A DNA stretch of 64,000 bases from Botrimarina hoheduenensis (lineage in GTDB: Bacteria > Planctomycetota > Planctomycetia > Pirellulales > Lacipirellulaceae). Location of the stretch: the NCBI RefSeq assembly GCF_007859815.1, contig NZ_SJPH01000003.1, positions 528,369 through 592,368 on the forward strand, written 5' to 3'. Below, piece by piece: positions 39,586-47,836 of this stretch (positions within the stretch are counted from its first letter, which is position 1; each line of letters starts with the position of its first letter). Made by a program: the position numbers and the translations under genes. The notes under the pieces were generated by a model. The model searched no databases and had not been told where the DNA came from. It saw only the letters and a program-made list of their open reading frames with translations.

Positions 39586-40755
39586 ATGGCCCGCACGATT
39601 TACCTCGATCACAACTCCACAACGCCGCTGTTACCGGCTGTGGCGGTGCGGTTGGCCGAAGCCCAGGCAGAAAACTACGCCAACCCCGCCAGCCAGCACT
39701 CCGAGGGACGGCGGGCTCGGCGGGCCCTGGAAGCAGCCCGCGAACGAATCACCAACCTGCTGGGGGGAGACGCCAGTTGCTTCGCTGCGGATCGACTCAT
39801 TTTCACCAGCGGGGCTACTGAGGCCAACACGCTAGCACTGCGGGGACTCGCCGGCCCGCCGGGGGGGGCGGTCTTGATCTCGGCGATCGAGCATCCGAGC
39901 GTCTCAGAAACGGCCGACCAGATGCTCCGCGAGGGCTACCGCATCGAGCGGATCGGCGTCAACGCTCACGGCGTAGTGCAGCTGGACGAACTCGATCGGT
40001 TGCTAGCGGAGGTTCCCAACGTGCGTTTGGTAAGCGTCATGCTTGCCAACAACGAGACCGGCGTGATTCAGCCGGTGGGAGAAGTCGTGGCGCGCTGCGC
40101 TGCGGCGGGCGTGCCGGTCCACACCGATGCGGTCCAGGTGGTGGGCAAACTGCCGGTGGGATTCCGCGCTCTGGGGGTCGCGGCGCTCAGCTTTACGGCC
40201 CACAAGTTCCACGGTCCGCGGGGAGTGGGCGGGCTCTTGGTGGGGGCCAGCCTATCGCTCACGCCCCTGCTCCACGGGGGGCCCCAACAGGCCGGGCTGC
40301 GTCCAGGCACCGAGGCGGTTGATCTGGCGATCGGCGCGCAAGCGGCCCTTGAGGCTTGGTATGACGAGGCGGCGGAGCGCGCCGCGCGGCTCGCAGGATT
40401 ACAGCGCCGTTTTGAGACGGGTCTTAAAAATCGGGGGGTTCCTCTCCGCGTGTGGGGGTCCGAAACCGACCGGCTCCCGCACACCAGTTGCTTGTCGTTT
40501 GACGGGTTCGACCGACAAGCCTTGATGATGGCACTCGACCTTGCCGGGATAGCCTGTTCAACCGGATCGGCCTGCGCAAGCGGTTCAAGCGAGCCGTCGC
40601 CGACGCTGATTGCGATGGGTCTTTCGGCCGAGCAAATCAGGGGGGCTCTGCGGTTCAGTTGGGGGGCTCTGACCACGACGGCCCACATTGACCGGGCGGT
40701 GGATCGTATCTGTCAGACAATTAACGACTTACGACTTTCTTCTCAGCGGACTTAA
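39586..40755 (+). CDS. Cysteine desulfurase, IscS/NifS type
   Basis: A 389-residue PLP enzyme that removes sulfur from cysteine. The start IYLDHNSTTPLLPAVAV, the PLP lysine in FTAHKFHGPRGVGG, and the catalytic cysteine in the flexible loop CSTGSACASGSSEPS identify the group I (IscS/NifS) class, distinct from the SufS enzyme at 1.6 kb. It probably serves tRNA thiolation or general iron-sulfur needs. No IscU or tRNA-thiolation gene is adjacent; dnaA follows 90 bp downstream on the same strand. Confidence 0.93.
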   Translation: MARTIYLDHNSTTPLLPAVAVRLAEAQAENYANPASQHSEGRRARRALEAARERITNLLGGDASCFAADRLIFTSGATEANTLALRGLAGPPGGAVLISAIEHPSVSETADQMLREGYRIERIGVNAHGVVQLDELDRLLAEVPNVRLVSVMLANNETGVIQPVGEVVARCAAAGVPVHTDAVQVVGKLPVGFRALGVAALSFTAHKFHGPRGVGGLLVGASLSLTPLLHGGPQQAGLRPGTEAVDLAIGAQAALEAWYDEAAERAARLAGLQRRFETGLKNRGVPLRVWGSETDRLPHTSCLSFDGFDRQALMMALDLAGIACSTGSACASGSSEPSPTLIAMGLSAEQIRGALRFSWGALTTTAHIDRAVDRICQTINDLRLSSQRT

Positions 40756-40845
40756 GCGGATGGGCGAGACTCCCTTTCGGGGCGTTTTTCCGGTAGAATT
40801 CGGCTCGCCTCACAGGTGGCTCGAGCGTGCCCGCCAGCCCCCGCG

Positions 40846-42045
40846 ATGCGTGTTCTCTCCTGTGCCGGATCGCTTGTGTCGCAAGTCAGTACCCTGCTGT
40901 TGCCCGCCGGGCCCGATCCGGTCGCTCTGAGCGGCTTGATGCCGCGATGGGGTCGCAACGGTAAGGAACTGCGGACGGCGAACGACGAGCCGCTGCCCAA
41001 CCCGGCTGGATGGTGTCTCTTCGGGCCCGAAAACCGGCTCGTGGAAGGTGTCGCCAAGCAGCTCTTGGCAGCGGCGAACGATGCGCTCACACGCGCTGCG
41101 GTTCAACGCTGGAACCCGCTGCTGCTAGTCGGTCCGACCGGTTGTGGAAAATCGCTGCTGGCCGCGGCCGTGGCCAATGCCTGGTCCCAGCCCCCCGCAG
41201 ATGGTGACCAAACTAAGCCAAGGCATGTGTTGCGGATGTCGTTGACCGATTTCCGCCGCTTGGCCGACTCCGCGATCCGCGAAGATCGGGTCCAAGCTTT
41301 CCGTCAGCGGATCAGGTCGGCCAACCTCTTGATCTTAGAGGATGTGCATCGGGCGGGCATGTCGCGGTGGTTGGCCGACGAGTTGGCAACCACGATCGAT
41401 GCCCTTGTCGATGCACAGGCAATGGTGCTGATGACCTCGGCGGTTCCGGCGACTTCGGTCGTCGCGTTTGATCGTCGCATGGTTAGCCGCGCAGCGGGAG
41501 GTCTCTCGCTCGAGGTGGCGCTGCCTGAGGTGGGTACCCGCGGCGAGATACTCCGTCGATACGTGGAAGCCGCCGGCTATCGCATTGAAGACGACGCCCT
41601 CAGCCTGATCGCACGGCAACTTGGGGGCGACACGCGACAACTCGTCGCGACCGCCCGGCAGCTCTGCGAGCTTACCCCCTCGCGTCGGGCTGTCGGCGTG
41701 ACGCACGTTGACGAGTGGCTAAACCGTCAGAGTGACACCGTTTCGCCCCCCGTGCGCGAGATCGCCAAGCTGGTGGCCCGGCGTCTGCGACAACCGCTCC
41801 GCGAACTGCGCAGCCCTTCACGCCGCAAACCGGTGGTGTTCGCCCGCGCTGTGGCGATCTACCTCGCGCGACAGCTAACCCCGCTAAGTTACGAAGAGAT
41901 CGGTCGCTTTTTTGGCGGCCGCGACCACACCACCATTGCTCACAATCACACGGTCATCGAAAGCCGACTCGCAGGCGACCACGAACTTCGTCAAACCGTG
42001 GAAGAATTACGAAATCAGCTTAACCTAACCGCCGCCAAACGGTAA
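40846..42045 (+). CDS. dnaA: Chromosomal replication initiator DnaA, short divergent form
   Basis: A 399-residue DnaA when started at ATG 40846 (GTG 40816 adds ten residues). Walker A is GPTGCGKS; the Walker B region reads LLILEDVHRAGM, with Glu-Asp where most DnaA have Asp-Asp. The C-terminal DNA-binding domain has the DnaA signature FFGGRDHTTIAHNHTVIE and the preceding ARAVAIYLARQLTPLSYEEIG. The region before the ATPase (about 55 residues) is too short and dissimilar for domains I and II, so it may load helicase differently. Followed by a 327-bp gap and dnaN, the classical origin arrangement. Confidence 0.9.
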   Translation: MRVLSCAGSLVSQVSTLLLPAGPDPVALSGLMPRWGRNGKELRTANDEPLPNPAGWCLFGPENRLVEGVAKQLLAAANDALTRAAVQRWNPLLLVGPTGCGKSLLAAAVANAWSQPPADGDQTKPRHVLRMSLTDFRRLADSAIREDRVQAFRQRIRSANLLILEDVHRAGMSRWLADELATTIDALVDAQAMVLMTSAVPATSVVAFDRRMVSRAAGGLSLEVALPEVGTRGEILRRYVEAAGYRIEDDALSLIARQLGGDTRQLVATARQLCELTPSRRAVGVTHVDEWLNRQSDTVSPPVREIAKLVARRLRQPLRELRSPSRRKPVVFARAVAIYLARQLTPLSYEEIGRFFGGRDHTTIAHNHTVIESRLAGDHELRQTVEELRNQLNLTAAKR

Positions 42046-42372
42046 CGAATTGCACCGCTAAGCGAGTGGGGAAAAGCTGTTCACGCGCCGACAAAACCAC
42101 GTTGATTGTCTGTCGCTCAGCCCGGTTTACCTCAAAATATTCGACACATCCAATCAGCATCGCGACACCTAACAAACATCCGGTGAACGGGTTATCCCCG
42201 CTCTTGATAGGTCCGTAAGTCGAACGAGACGTTTGCTTTACTTCCGCCGCGAGTCACCAAATCAACCTTCTCACGCACGAAGTAATAACAACAGATTTAA
42301 TTTAGATAACTTCTTTCCTTTTACGGGCTCCAACATCGCTCGCGAGCGATCCCCGGTCCGCGTACGTCCAGC
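42046..42372. other. Candidate replication origin between dnaA and dnaN
   Basis: A 327-base gene-free gap in the dnaA-dnaN context. The right part (about 42280-42323) is clearly AT-rich (including GATTTAATTTAGATAAC), as expected for an unwinding element. One near-match to the DnaA box, TTATCCCCG (42190-42198 area), and a weaker reverse one near 42070 are seen; no clear cluster of TTATCCACA boxes is visible by eye. A 16-bp palindrome (42335-42350) lies between this AT-rich part and dnaN. The origin call rests mainly on gene context. Confidence 0.5.
42335..42350. repeat. 16-bp perfect palindrome before dnaN
   Basis: ATCGCTCGCGAGCGAT reads the same on both strands and ends 22 bases before the dnaN start codon. 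It could be an operator for dnaN, part of the origin, or an RNA hairpin. Confidence 0.75.
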
Positions 42373-43521
42373 ATGAAGATTACTTGCAACCGAGAACTTC
42401 TCTTGCAGGCGTTTCAGACCGTCCAAGCGGTCGCGCCTTCGCGAAGTCCTAAGCCAATTTTGCAGAGTGTTAAGCTCGAAGTCGGCACCGGCCGGACGGG
42501 GGAAGACTCTCCAGGTGCCCCCGCCACGCTCATCGCGACAGACCTGGAGGTCGCCATCCGTCACGCGGTTGAGGGAGTCGATACCGAGACACCCGGCGCG
42601 GTCATGCTGCCGGTTTCGCGGTTTGGCTCGATGCTCCGCGAGAGTAGCGACCCAACGTTTCGGATCGAGACCGAAGGGCAAAAAACCGTCATCCGCGGTG
42701 AGCGGAGCACGTTTCATTTGACCTCGGAGAATGCGGCCGAATTTCCCCCCGTCGCCACGTTCGACGGAGAGGCCTGTTACAAGGCCCCTGCCCGTTTGCT
42801 CAAGGAGATGATCCGTCGCACGATTTTTGCGACCGACAACGAGAGCAGCCGCTACGCATTGGGGGGTGTGAAGTTTGAGGCCGACGACGCGGGCGGGCTG
42901 ATCGCGGTGGGGACCGACGGGCGCCGGCTGGCACGGATGCAGGGACCGATCGAAGTCGTGGGCGAACCCTCGCCGTTGGGAGAATCAACCATCGTCCCCA
43001 GTCGTTCGCTCCAGCTGATCGATCGGGTCTTATCAGCCGACGACGAGATCGTTCGGCTGGCGATCCGCGCGAGTGAGCTACAGGTGACAAGTCGGCGGGC
43101 TACGGTATCCACGCGTCTGCTCGAAGGACGATTCCCGAAGTGGCGAGATGTGTTCCCGCAGCGGATCGAGTCGGTCAAGATCGAACTAACTGTGGGACCG
43201 TTCTTTTCGGCGGTGCGTCAGGCCGCGATTGTGACGAGCGACGAAAGCCGGGGCATCGATTTTACGTTTGGCGAGGGGTCTTTGGTGCTGGCCGGTTCGG
43301 CCGCTGAGGTCGGTGAGTCGCGTGTCGAACTGCCAATCGCTTACGACGGTGCGCCGATCGTCATCACGCTCGACCCGCGTTTTATGATCGACTTTTTGAA
43401 GACCCTCGACGCGGAGACCTCGTTCACGCTGGACCTGGTCGATAGCGACGCCGCGGCTGTAGCGACCGTTGCGGATGGCTACGGATACGTCGTCATGCCG
43501 TTAGCGCGGGATCGTAGTTGA
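42373..43521 (+). CDS. dnaN: DNA polymerase III beta subunit (sliding clamp)
   Basis: A 382-residue clamp protein that tethers DNA polymerase III to DNA. Family landmarks: MKITCNRELLLQAFQTVQAV at the start, ESSRYALGGVKFEADDAGGL and AVGTDGRRLA in the middle, LLEGRFPKWRDVFP and the C-terminal VMPLARDRS (the usual MPMRL end is varied). ATG 42373 lies just after the candidate origin. The TGA stop overlaps the start of the next gene. Confidence 0.96.
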   Translation: MKITCNRELLLQAFQTVQAVAPSRSPKPILQSVKLEVGTGRTGEDSPGAPATLIATDLEVAIRHAVEGVDTETPGAVMLPVSRFGSMLRESSDPTFRIETEGQKTVIRGERSTFHLTSENAAEFPPVATFDGEACYKAPARLLKEMIRRTIFATDNESSRYALGGVKFEADDAGGLIAVGTDGRRLARMQGPIEVVGEPSPLGESTIVPSRSLQLIDRVLSADDEIVRLAIRASELQVTSRRATVSTRLLEGRFPKWRDVFPQRIESVKIELTVGPFFSAVRQAAIVTSDESRGIDFTFGEGSLVLAGSAAEVGESRVELPIAYDGAPIVITLDPRFMIDFLKTLDAETSFTLDLVDSDAAAVATVADGYGYVVMPLARDRS

Positions 43522-43922
43522 TGTCGCCAGATAGTTCCTCGATTGATAGCGATTCGCTAGCCAAGCTAAGCGATCACACGAAGCGGGCAGTCTTGCAGCG
43601 TAAGCGTTTTTACGCGCGCAAACCGAAATCGATTGCCGATGTGATGGCTCGGCTTCTCGCCAAGCGAGGCTACGCGGCGATACGTAGCGACGAGGTGATC
43701 GGGGCGGCATGGGCGGAAGCCGTGGGGACAGCCGTGGCCCGCCGTTCGCGTGTTTCGACCTTCAGCCGGGGCCAGCTCGAGGTGATCGTGAGCAGCAGCG
43801 CAATCGTACAAGAGTTGCAATTCGATCAGTCACGCCTCCTTGAGTCGCTCCGCCGAATCGTTCCCGATGCCAAGATCACGTCGCTCCGGCTGCGTGTAGG
43901 CCGACTCGAGTCGCCCCGTTAA
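43521..43922 (+). CDS. DUF721 (DciA-like) protein
   Basis: A 133-residue protein starting at ATG 43521, which overlaps the dnaN stop as TGATG. The core IGAAWAEAVGTAVARRSR and GQLEVIVSSSAIVQELQFDQ matches DUF721, the family that contains DciA, the loader of the replicative helicase in bacteria lacking DnaC/DnaI. It occupies the place of recF in the usual dnaA-dnaN-recF-gyrB order. The DciA role fits the replication-gene context well but is inference from family and position. Confidence 0.78.
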   Translation: MSPDSSSIDSDSLAKLSDHTKRAVLQRKRFYARKPKSIADVMARLLAKRGYAAIRSDEVIGAAWAEAVGTAVARRSRVSTFSRGQLEVIVSSSAIVQELQFDQSRLLESLRRIVPDAKITSLRLRVGRLESPR

Positions 43923-44038
43923 TTTTTCAACCGCGATCACCATCTCTAACTTTTCCGAAAACCGACGAACTCTGGTTCGTTGAAATTCGATCACCTTGAG
44001 CCGTTACGAAAGTATCGGCGAGCGAAGTAACGAGCACC

Positions 44039-46528
44039 ATGGCACAAGCCAACAGCGAATACGGTCAAGAAGATCTCGAGCACCTCTCCGATCTGGAACA
44101 CGTCCGTGAGCGGCCGAGTATGTACATCGGCGACACGACCGGGCGTGGTTTGCACCACTTGGTTTATGAAGTCGTCGATAACTCGATCGACGAAGCCATG
44201 GCGTCTTACGCCACTGAGGTGAAGGTCACGATCAATCCGGATGATTCGATCACGGTCGAAGACGACGGGCGCGGGATTCCGGTCGAGAAACACGAGCAGC
44301 TTTCCGAACAGATGGGCCGCGACGTCAGCACGCTTGAAGGCGTGATGACCGTGCTCAAGTTCGGCGGCAAGTTCAGCAAGGGGGCTTACCAAACCTCCGG
44401 CGGTCTGCACGGAGTCGGCGTGACGGTCGTGAACTTTCTTTCCGAGTTTGCCGAGGTTGAGGTCTGCCGAGAGGGTGCCGTCCATCACCAAGAGTACGAA
44501 CGGGGTATTCCGAAAGGTCCCGTGCGGCGCGCGGGTTCCAGTGACAAGCGGGGAACCAAGACCACGTTCAAACCCGACCCGCAGATCTTTCAGACCACCA
44601 AGTACAGCTACTCGACGCTGCTCAAGCGGCTGCAGGAGTTGGCGTTTCTCAATCGCGGGGTGCGGATCACGATCGGCGACGCGCGCACCGGCGATAGCGA
44701 GACCTTCTGCTATGAAGACGGTATCCGCGAGTTTGTTAAGCATCTGAATCGTGCCAGTGAGACCGTCCACCCGGAGGTGATGTACGCCGCCGGTGAACAG
44801 GACGGTGTCGAGATCGAGGTGGCCATCCAGTACTCGGGCGAGTACACGGAGAACGTTCACACGTATGTGAACAATATCAACACCACCGAGGGCGGCACGC
44901 ACCTTAGCGGCTTCCGTGCGGCGCTGACCCGAACGCTCAACAACTACGGCAAGAAAGAGAACATCTTTAAGGACCCGACCCCCACGGGCGAGGATTTTCG
45001 CGAAGGACTCACCGCAGTCATCTCTTGCCGCGTACCGCACCCACAGTTCGAGGGTCAAACCAAAACCAAGCTCGGTAACAGCGAGGTCGAGGGGATCGTC
45101 AACACGCTGGTAGGCGAATACCTGCAGAAGTACTTCGAGGAGAATCCCCGCACGGCCAAGGCGATCGCCAAGAAGGGACTTGTCGCAGCGGAAGCACGCG
45201 AGAGCGCTCGCAAGGCGCGCCAGCTCATCCGCGAGCGGAAAGGTGCGCTCGGCGGCGGGAGCCTGCCCGGCAAGCTGCGCGACTGCTCCAGCAAAGAGGT
45301 CGACAAGTGCGAGCTCTATCTCGTAGAGGGCGATTCGGCCGGCGGCCCCGCCGAGGGCGGACGACGCCGCGAGTTTCAGGCGATCCTGCCGCTGCGGGGC
45401 AAGATCATCAACGCCTACAAGAGCCGCGAAGACAAGGTGTTGGCCAACGAAGAGATCCGGAGCATGATCGCCGCTATCGGTGCCGGCATCGGTGCCGAGC
45501 AAGACGTCACGAAGCGCCGGTACGGTCGCGTCGTCATCATGACCGACGCCGATGTCGATGGATCGCACATCCGTACGCTGCTGCTGACGTTCTTCTATCG
45601 CCAGATGTACGACCTCGTGGCGAAGGGGCACGTCTACGTCGCGCAGCCGCCGCTGTTCCGCGTGCGGAAGGGCAAGCAGCCCGCCCGTTACGTGCAGACC
45701 GAAGAAGAGATGCGTGGCCAGCTTCTTGAACTGGGCCTCGGCGAGAGCCTGCTCGAATCGAGCGAAGGCATCTCGATCGAGGGCGAAGCCATGAGCAAGC
45801 TCGTCCGCACCCTGGCGGCGATGGAAGAAGCGCTCTTGCAGCTCGAGCGTCGCGGTGTGTCGCTCAAGATTCACGCCGAGCGACAAGACGCGGAGACCGG
45901 CAAACTGCCGGTGTTTCATGTGTTTCTCGGGACCGCCGAGCACTGGTTTACCAATCGTGCCGAGCTCGACGAGTTCATCGAGCAGCAAGAGAGTTCGGGC
46001 GGTGAGCTCATCATCGACATGGGTGGCCCCGTCATGCAGACCGAGGAGTTGGCCGGCGGCGATGCGGGCACCGACGGAGCCGCCACGGTCGAAAAGCGCC
46101 GTGTGCGAGTTGTCGAGCTGCACGAGGTGCGGACGATCAACACCCTGCTGGGTGATCTTTCGGCGATGGGATTCGAGGTAGACGCCCTCATCCCTCAGGA
46201 ACGCACCGGCGAAGAGATCAGTCGCTTCACGCTCCGCCGTGGCGAGAACGAGTCGAGCCTCGATGACCTCCGCGGCTTGCCCGCTGCGATCCGAGCGGCC
46301 GGTGAGCGGGGTCTGCAAATCATCCGCTTCAAGGGCCTGGGCGAAATGAACGCCGAAGAGCTCCGCGACACCACGCTCGATCCGGCCGCCCGCACGCTCA
46401 TGCGGGTTACCATGGAAGACGCCGGTGCCGCGGACGAGTTGTTCCGCGTGCTCATGGGCGATCAAGTGGAACCCCGGCGCGAGTTCATCCAAAAGCACGC
46501 GTTGGATGTAAAGAACCTCGATGTTTGA
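44039..46528 (+). CDS. gyrB: DNA gyrase subunit B
   Basis: An 829-residue ATPase subunit of DNA gyrase. The GHKL ATPase has VYEVVDNSIDEAMA and SGGLHGVGVTVVN; the TOPRIM region has VEGDSAGGPAEGGRRREFQA and ILPLRGKIINAYKSRED, then MTDADVDGSHIRTLLL. The commonest TOPRIM text is GDSAGGSAKQGRD; here it is PAEGGRR. An insert of about 170 residues precedes IIRFKGLGEMNAEEL, the same location as the insert in E. coli GyrB. ATG 44039. gyrA is not in the window. Confidence 0.96.
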   Translation: MAQANSEYGQEDLEHLSDLEHVRERPSMYIGDTTGRGLHHLVYEVVDNSIDEAMASYATEVKVTINPDDSITVEDDGRGIPVEKHEQLSEQMGRDVSTLEGVMTVLKFGGKFSKGAYQTSGGLHGVGVTVVNFLSEFAEVEVCREGAVHHQEYERGIPKGPVRRAGSSDKRGTKTTFKPDPQIFQTTKYSYSTLLKRLQELAFLNRGVRITIGDARTGDSETFCYEDGIREFVKHLNRASETVHPEVMYAAGEQDGVEIEVAIQYSGEYTENVHTYVNNINTTEGGTHLSGFRAALTRTLNNYGKKENIFKDPTPTGEDFREGLTAVISCRVPHPQFEGQTKTKLGNSEVEGIVNTLVGEYLQKYFEENPRTAKAIAKKGLVAAEARESARKARQLIRERKGALGGGSLPGKLRDCSSKEVDKCELYLVEGDSAGGPAEGGRRREFQAILPLRGKIINAYKSREDKVLANEEIRSMIAAIGAGIGAEQDVTKRRYGRVVIMTDADVDGSHIRTLLLTFFYRQMYDLVAKGHVYVAQPPLFRVRKGKQPARYVQTEEEMRGQLLELGLGESLLESSEGISIEGEAMSKLVRTLAAMEEALLQLERRGVSLKIHAERQDAETGKLPVFHVFLGTAEHWFTNRAELDEFIEQQESSGGELIIDMGGPVMQTEELAGGDAGTDGAATVEKRRVRVVELHEVRTINTLLGDLSAMGFEVDALIPQERTGEEISRFTLRRGENESSLDDLRGLPAAIRAAGERGLQIIRFKGLGEMNAEELRDTTLDPAARTLMRVTMEDAGAADELFRVLMGDQVEPRREFIQKHALDVKNLDV

Positions 46529-46605
46529 GGTTTGCCCCCCGCCGCGCAGAGCGCGGCCTATAATGTGGGGAATGCCTGCCCACCAACCGAGCGAGCCCTT
46601 TACGC

Positions 46606-47691
46606 ATGATTGCTCCGGCAACGATGAAATCGGCAACCCCGAGGTTCATCGCGATGGTTGTCGTGTTGTGCGCGACAACGGCTTGGTCAGATGCCGTGCC
46701 GTCACCGCCCGAGGCGGCGCAACCGGCTCCCCCTGCCCCCGGCATGGTGTGGATCGCAGGGGGCGAGTTCAGCATGGGGACCGACAGTCCCGATAGCTTT
46801 CCCAATGAGCGTCCGGCGCATCCGGTGCGCGTCTCGGGATTTTGGATGGATGCCACACCGGTGACCAACGCGGAGTTTGCCAATTTCGTCGAGGCGACCG
46901 GCTACAAGACCATCGCCGAGCGACCGGTCGATTGGGAGGAACTCAAGAAGCAGGTCCCTCCCGGAACGCCCAAGCCCCCGGCGGACGTTCTCCAGCCCGG
47001 CTCTTTGGTGTTTGTTCCGCCGGCGCATCCGGTGCCTTTGCAGGACATGAGCCGCTGGTGGTCGTGGACGACGGGCGCTGACTGGCGGCATCCCGAGGGG
47101 CCGGACAGCACCAATGAAGGCCGCGAGGCGTATCCGGTCACCCAGATCGCCTGGGATGACGCGGTTGCTTATGCCGAATGGGCCGGTAAACGCCTGCCCA
47201 CCGAGGCGGAGTGGGAGTACGCGGCCCACGGCGGCTCGACAACTCGTTACCACTGGGGCGACGAGTTTATGCCGACGGGGAAGCACATGGCCAACACGTT
47301 CACGGGCAAGTTTCCCTACAAGAACACGATCGAGGACGGTTTTGAGCTGACCTCGCCCGTGCGAGCGTTCCCGCCCAACGGTTACGGGCTGTACGACATG
47401 GCGGGGAACACCTGGGAGTGGACCGGTGATCGATACCGCGAGGACCGCCACGTTCGTCTTCAGAAGCGCGGGCTGGTGATTGATCCGTCGAGCCCCGCCA
47501 AGACCTTTGATCCCACCGATCCACGGAGCGAGCGGCGAGTCATCAAAGGGGGTTCTTTCTTGTGCCATGTCGATTACTGCGAGAGCTATCGTCCCTCCGC
47601 GCGACGAGGGACGCCGCCCGACACGGGCTCGGCCCACGTAGGTTTTCGTTGCGTGATCTCCGCGACGCCTGCGGTGCCAGCAGCCGATTAA
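46606..47691 (+). CDS. Formylglycine-generating enzyme, sulfatase activator
   Basis: A 361-residue exported protein (355 from the in-frame ATG at 46624, which begins a cleaner signal peptide). It belongs to the SUMF1/FGE family, which oxidises the cysteine of sulfatases to formylglycine. Both catalytic cysteines are present as CHVDYC near the end (positions 320 and 325 from the upstream start), with the same five-residue spacing as human FGE. Other landmarks are VWIAGGEFSMGTD, WKRPTEAEWEYAAHGG-like KRLPTEAEWEYAAHGG, and GNTWEWTGDRY. It probably activates the sulfatase at 13.1 kb and others elsewhere. Confidence 0.9.
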   Translation: MIAPATMKSATPRFIAMVVVLCATTAWSDAVPSPPEAAQPAPPAPGMVWIAGGEFSMGTDSPDSFPNERPAHPVRVSGFWMDATPVTNAEFANFVEATGYKTIAERPVDWEELKKQVPPGTPKPPADVLQPGSLVFVPPAHPVPLQDMSRWWSWTTGADWRHPEGPDSTNEGREAYPVTQIAWDDAVAYAEWAGKRLPTEAEWEYAAHGGSTTRYHWGDEFMPTGKHMANTFTGKFPYKNTIEDGFELTSPVRAFPPNGYGLYDMAGNTWEWTGDRYREDRHVRLQKRGLVIDPSSPAKTFDPTDPRSERRVIKGGSFLCHVDYCESYRPSARRGTPPDTGSAHVGFRCVISATPAVPAAD

Positions 47692-47795
47692 GAACGCTCT
47701 TGCGCGCTTTGTTGGTTTGGTGCAAATGCAGGGGGCGATGTCAAGCTGTGACGGCTGTAAAGCCGCAAACGGCCCGGCAAGCCGCTAGAACCGAT

Positions 47796-47816
47796 ACAAC
47801 GGTTGTCAGCCGTTGT
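47796..47816. other. Small hairpin before the efflux channel gene
   Basis: ACAACGG and CCGTTGT (loop TTGTCAG) form a 7-bp perfect stem that ends about 20 bases before the GTG start at 47837. It could influence translation of the first gene of the efflux operon. Confidence 0.35.
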
Positions 47817-47836
47817 CTCCTGCGAGTCTGCCTCCC

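Noticed and set aside
43991-46636. Very long minus-strand frame across gyrB
   Set aside because: It is a shadow of gyrB, which has complete gyrase motifs on the plus strand.
47692-47836. Possible small RNA in the gap before the efflux channel
   Set aside because: Only one 7-bp stem and no promoter are seen; not enough to support an RNA gene.
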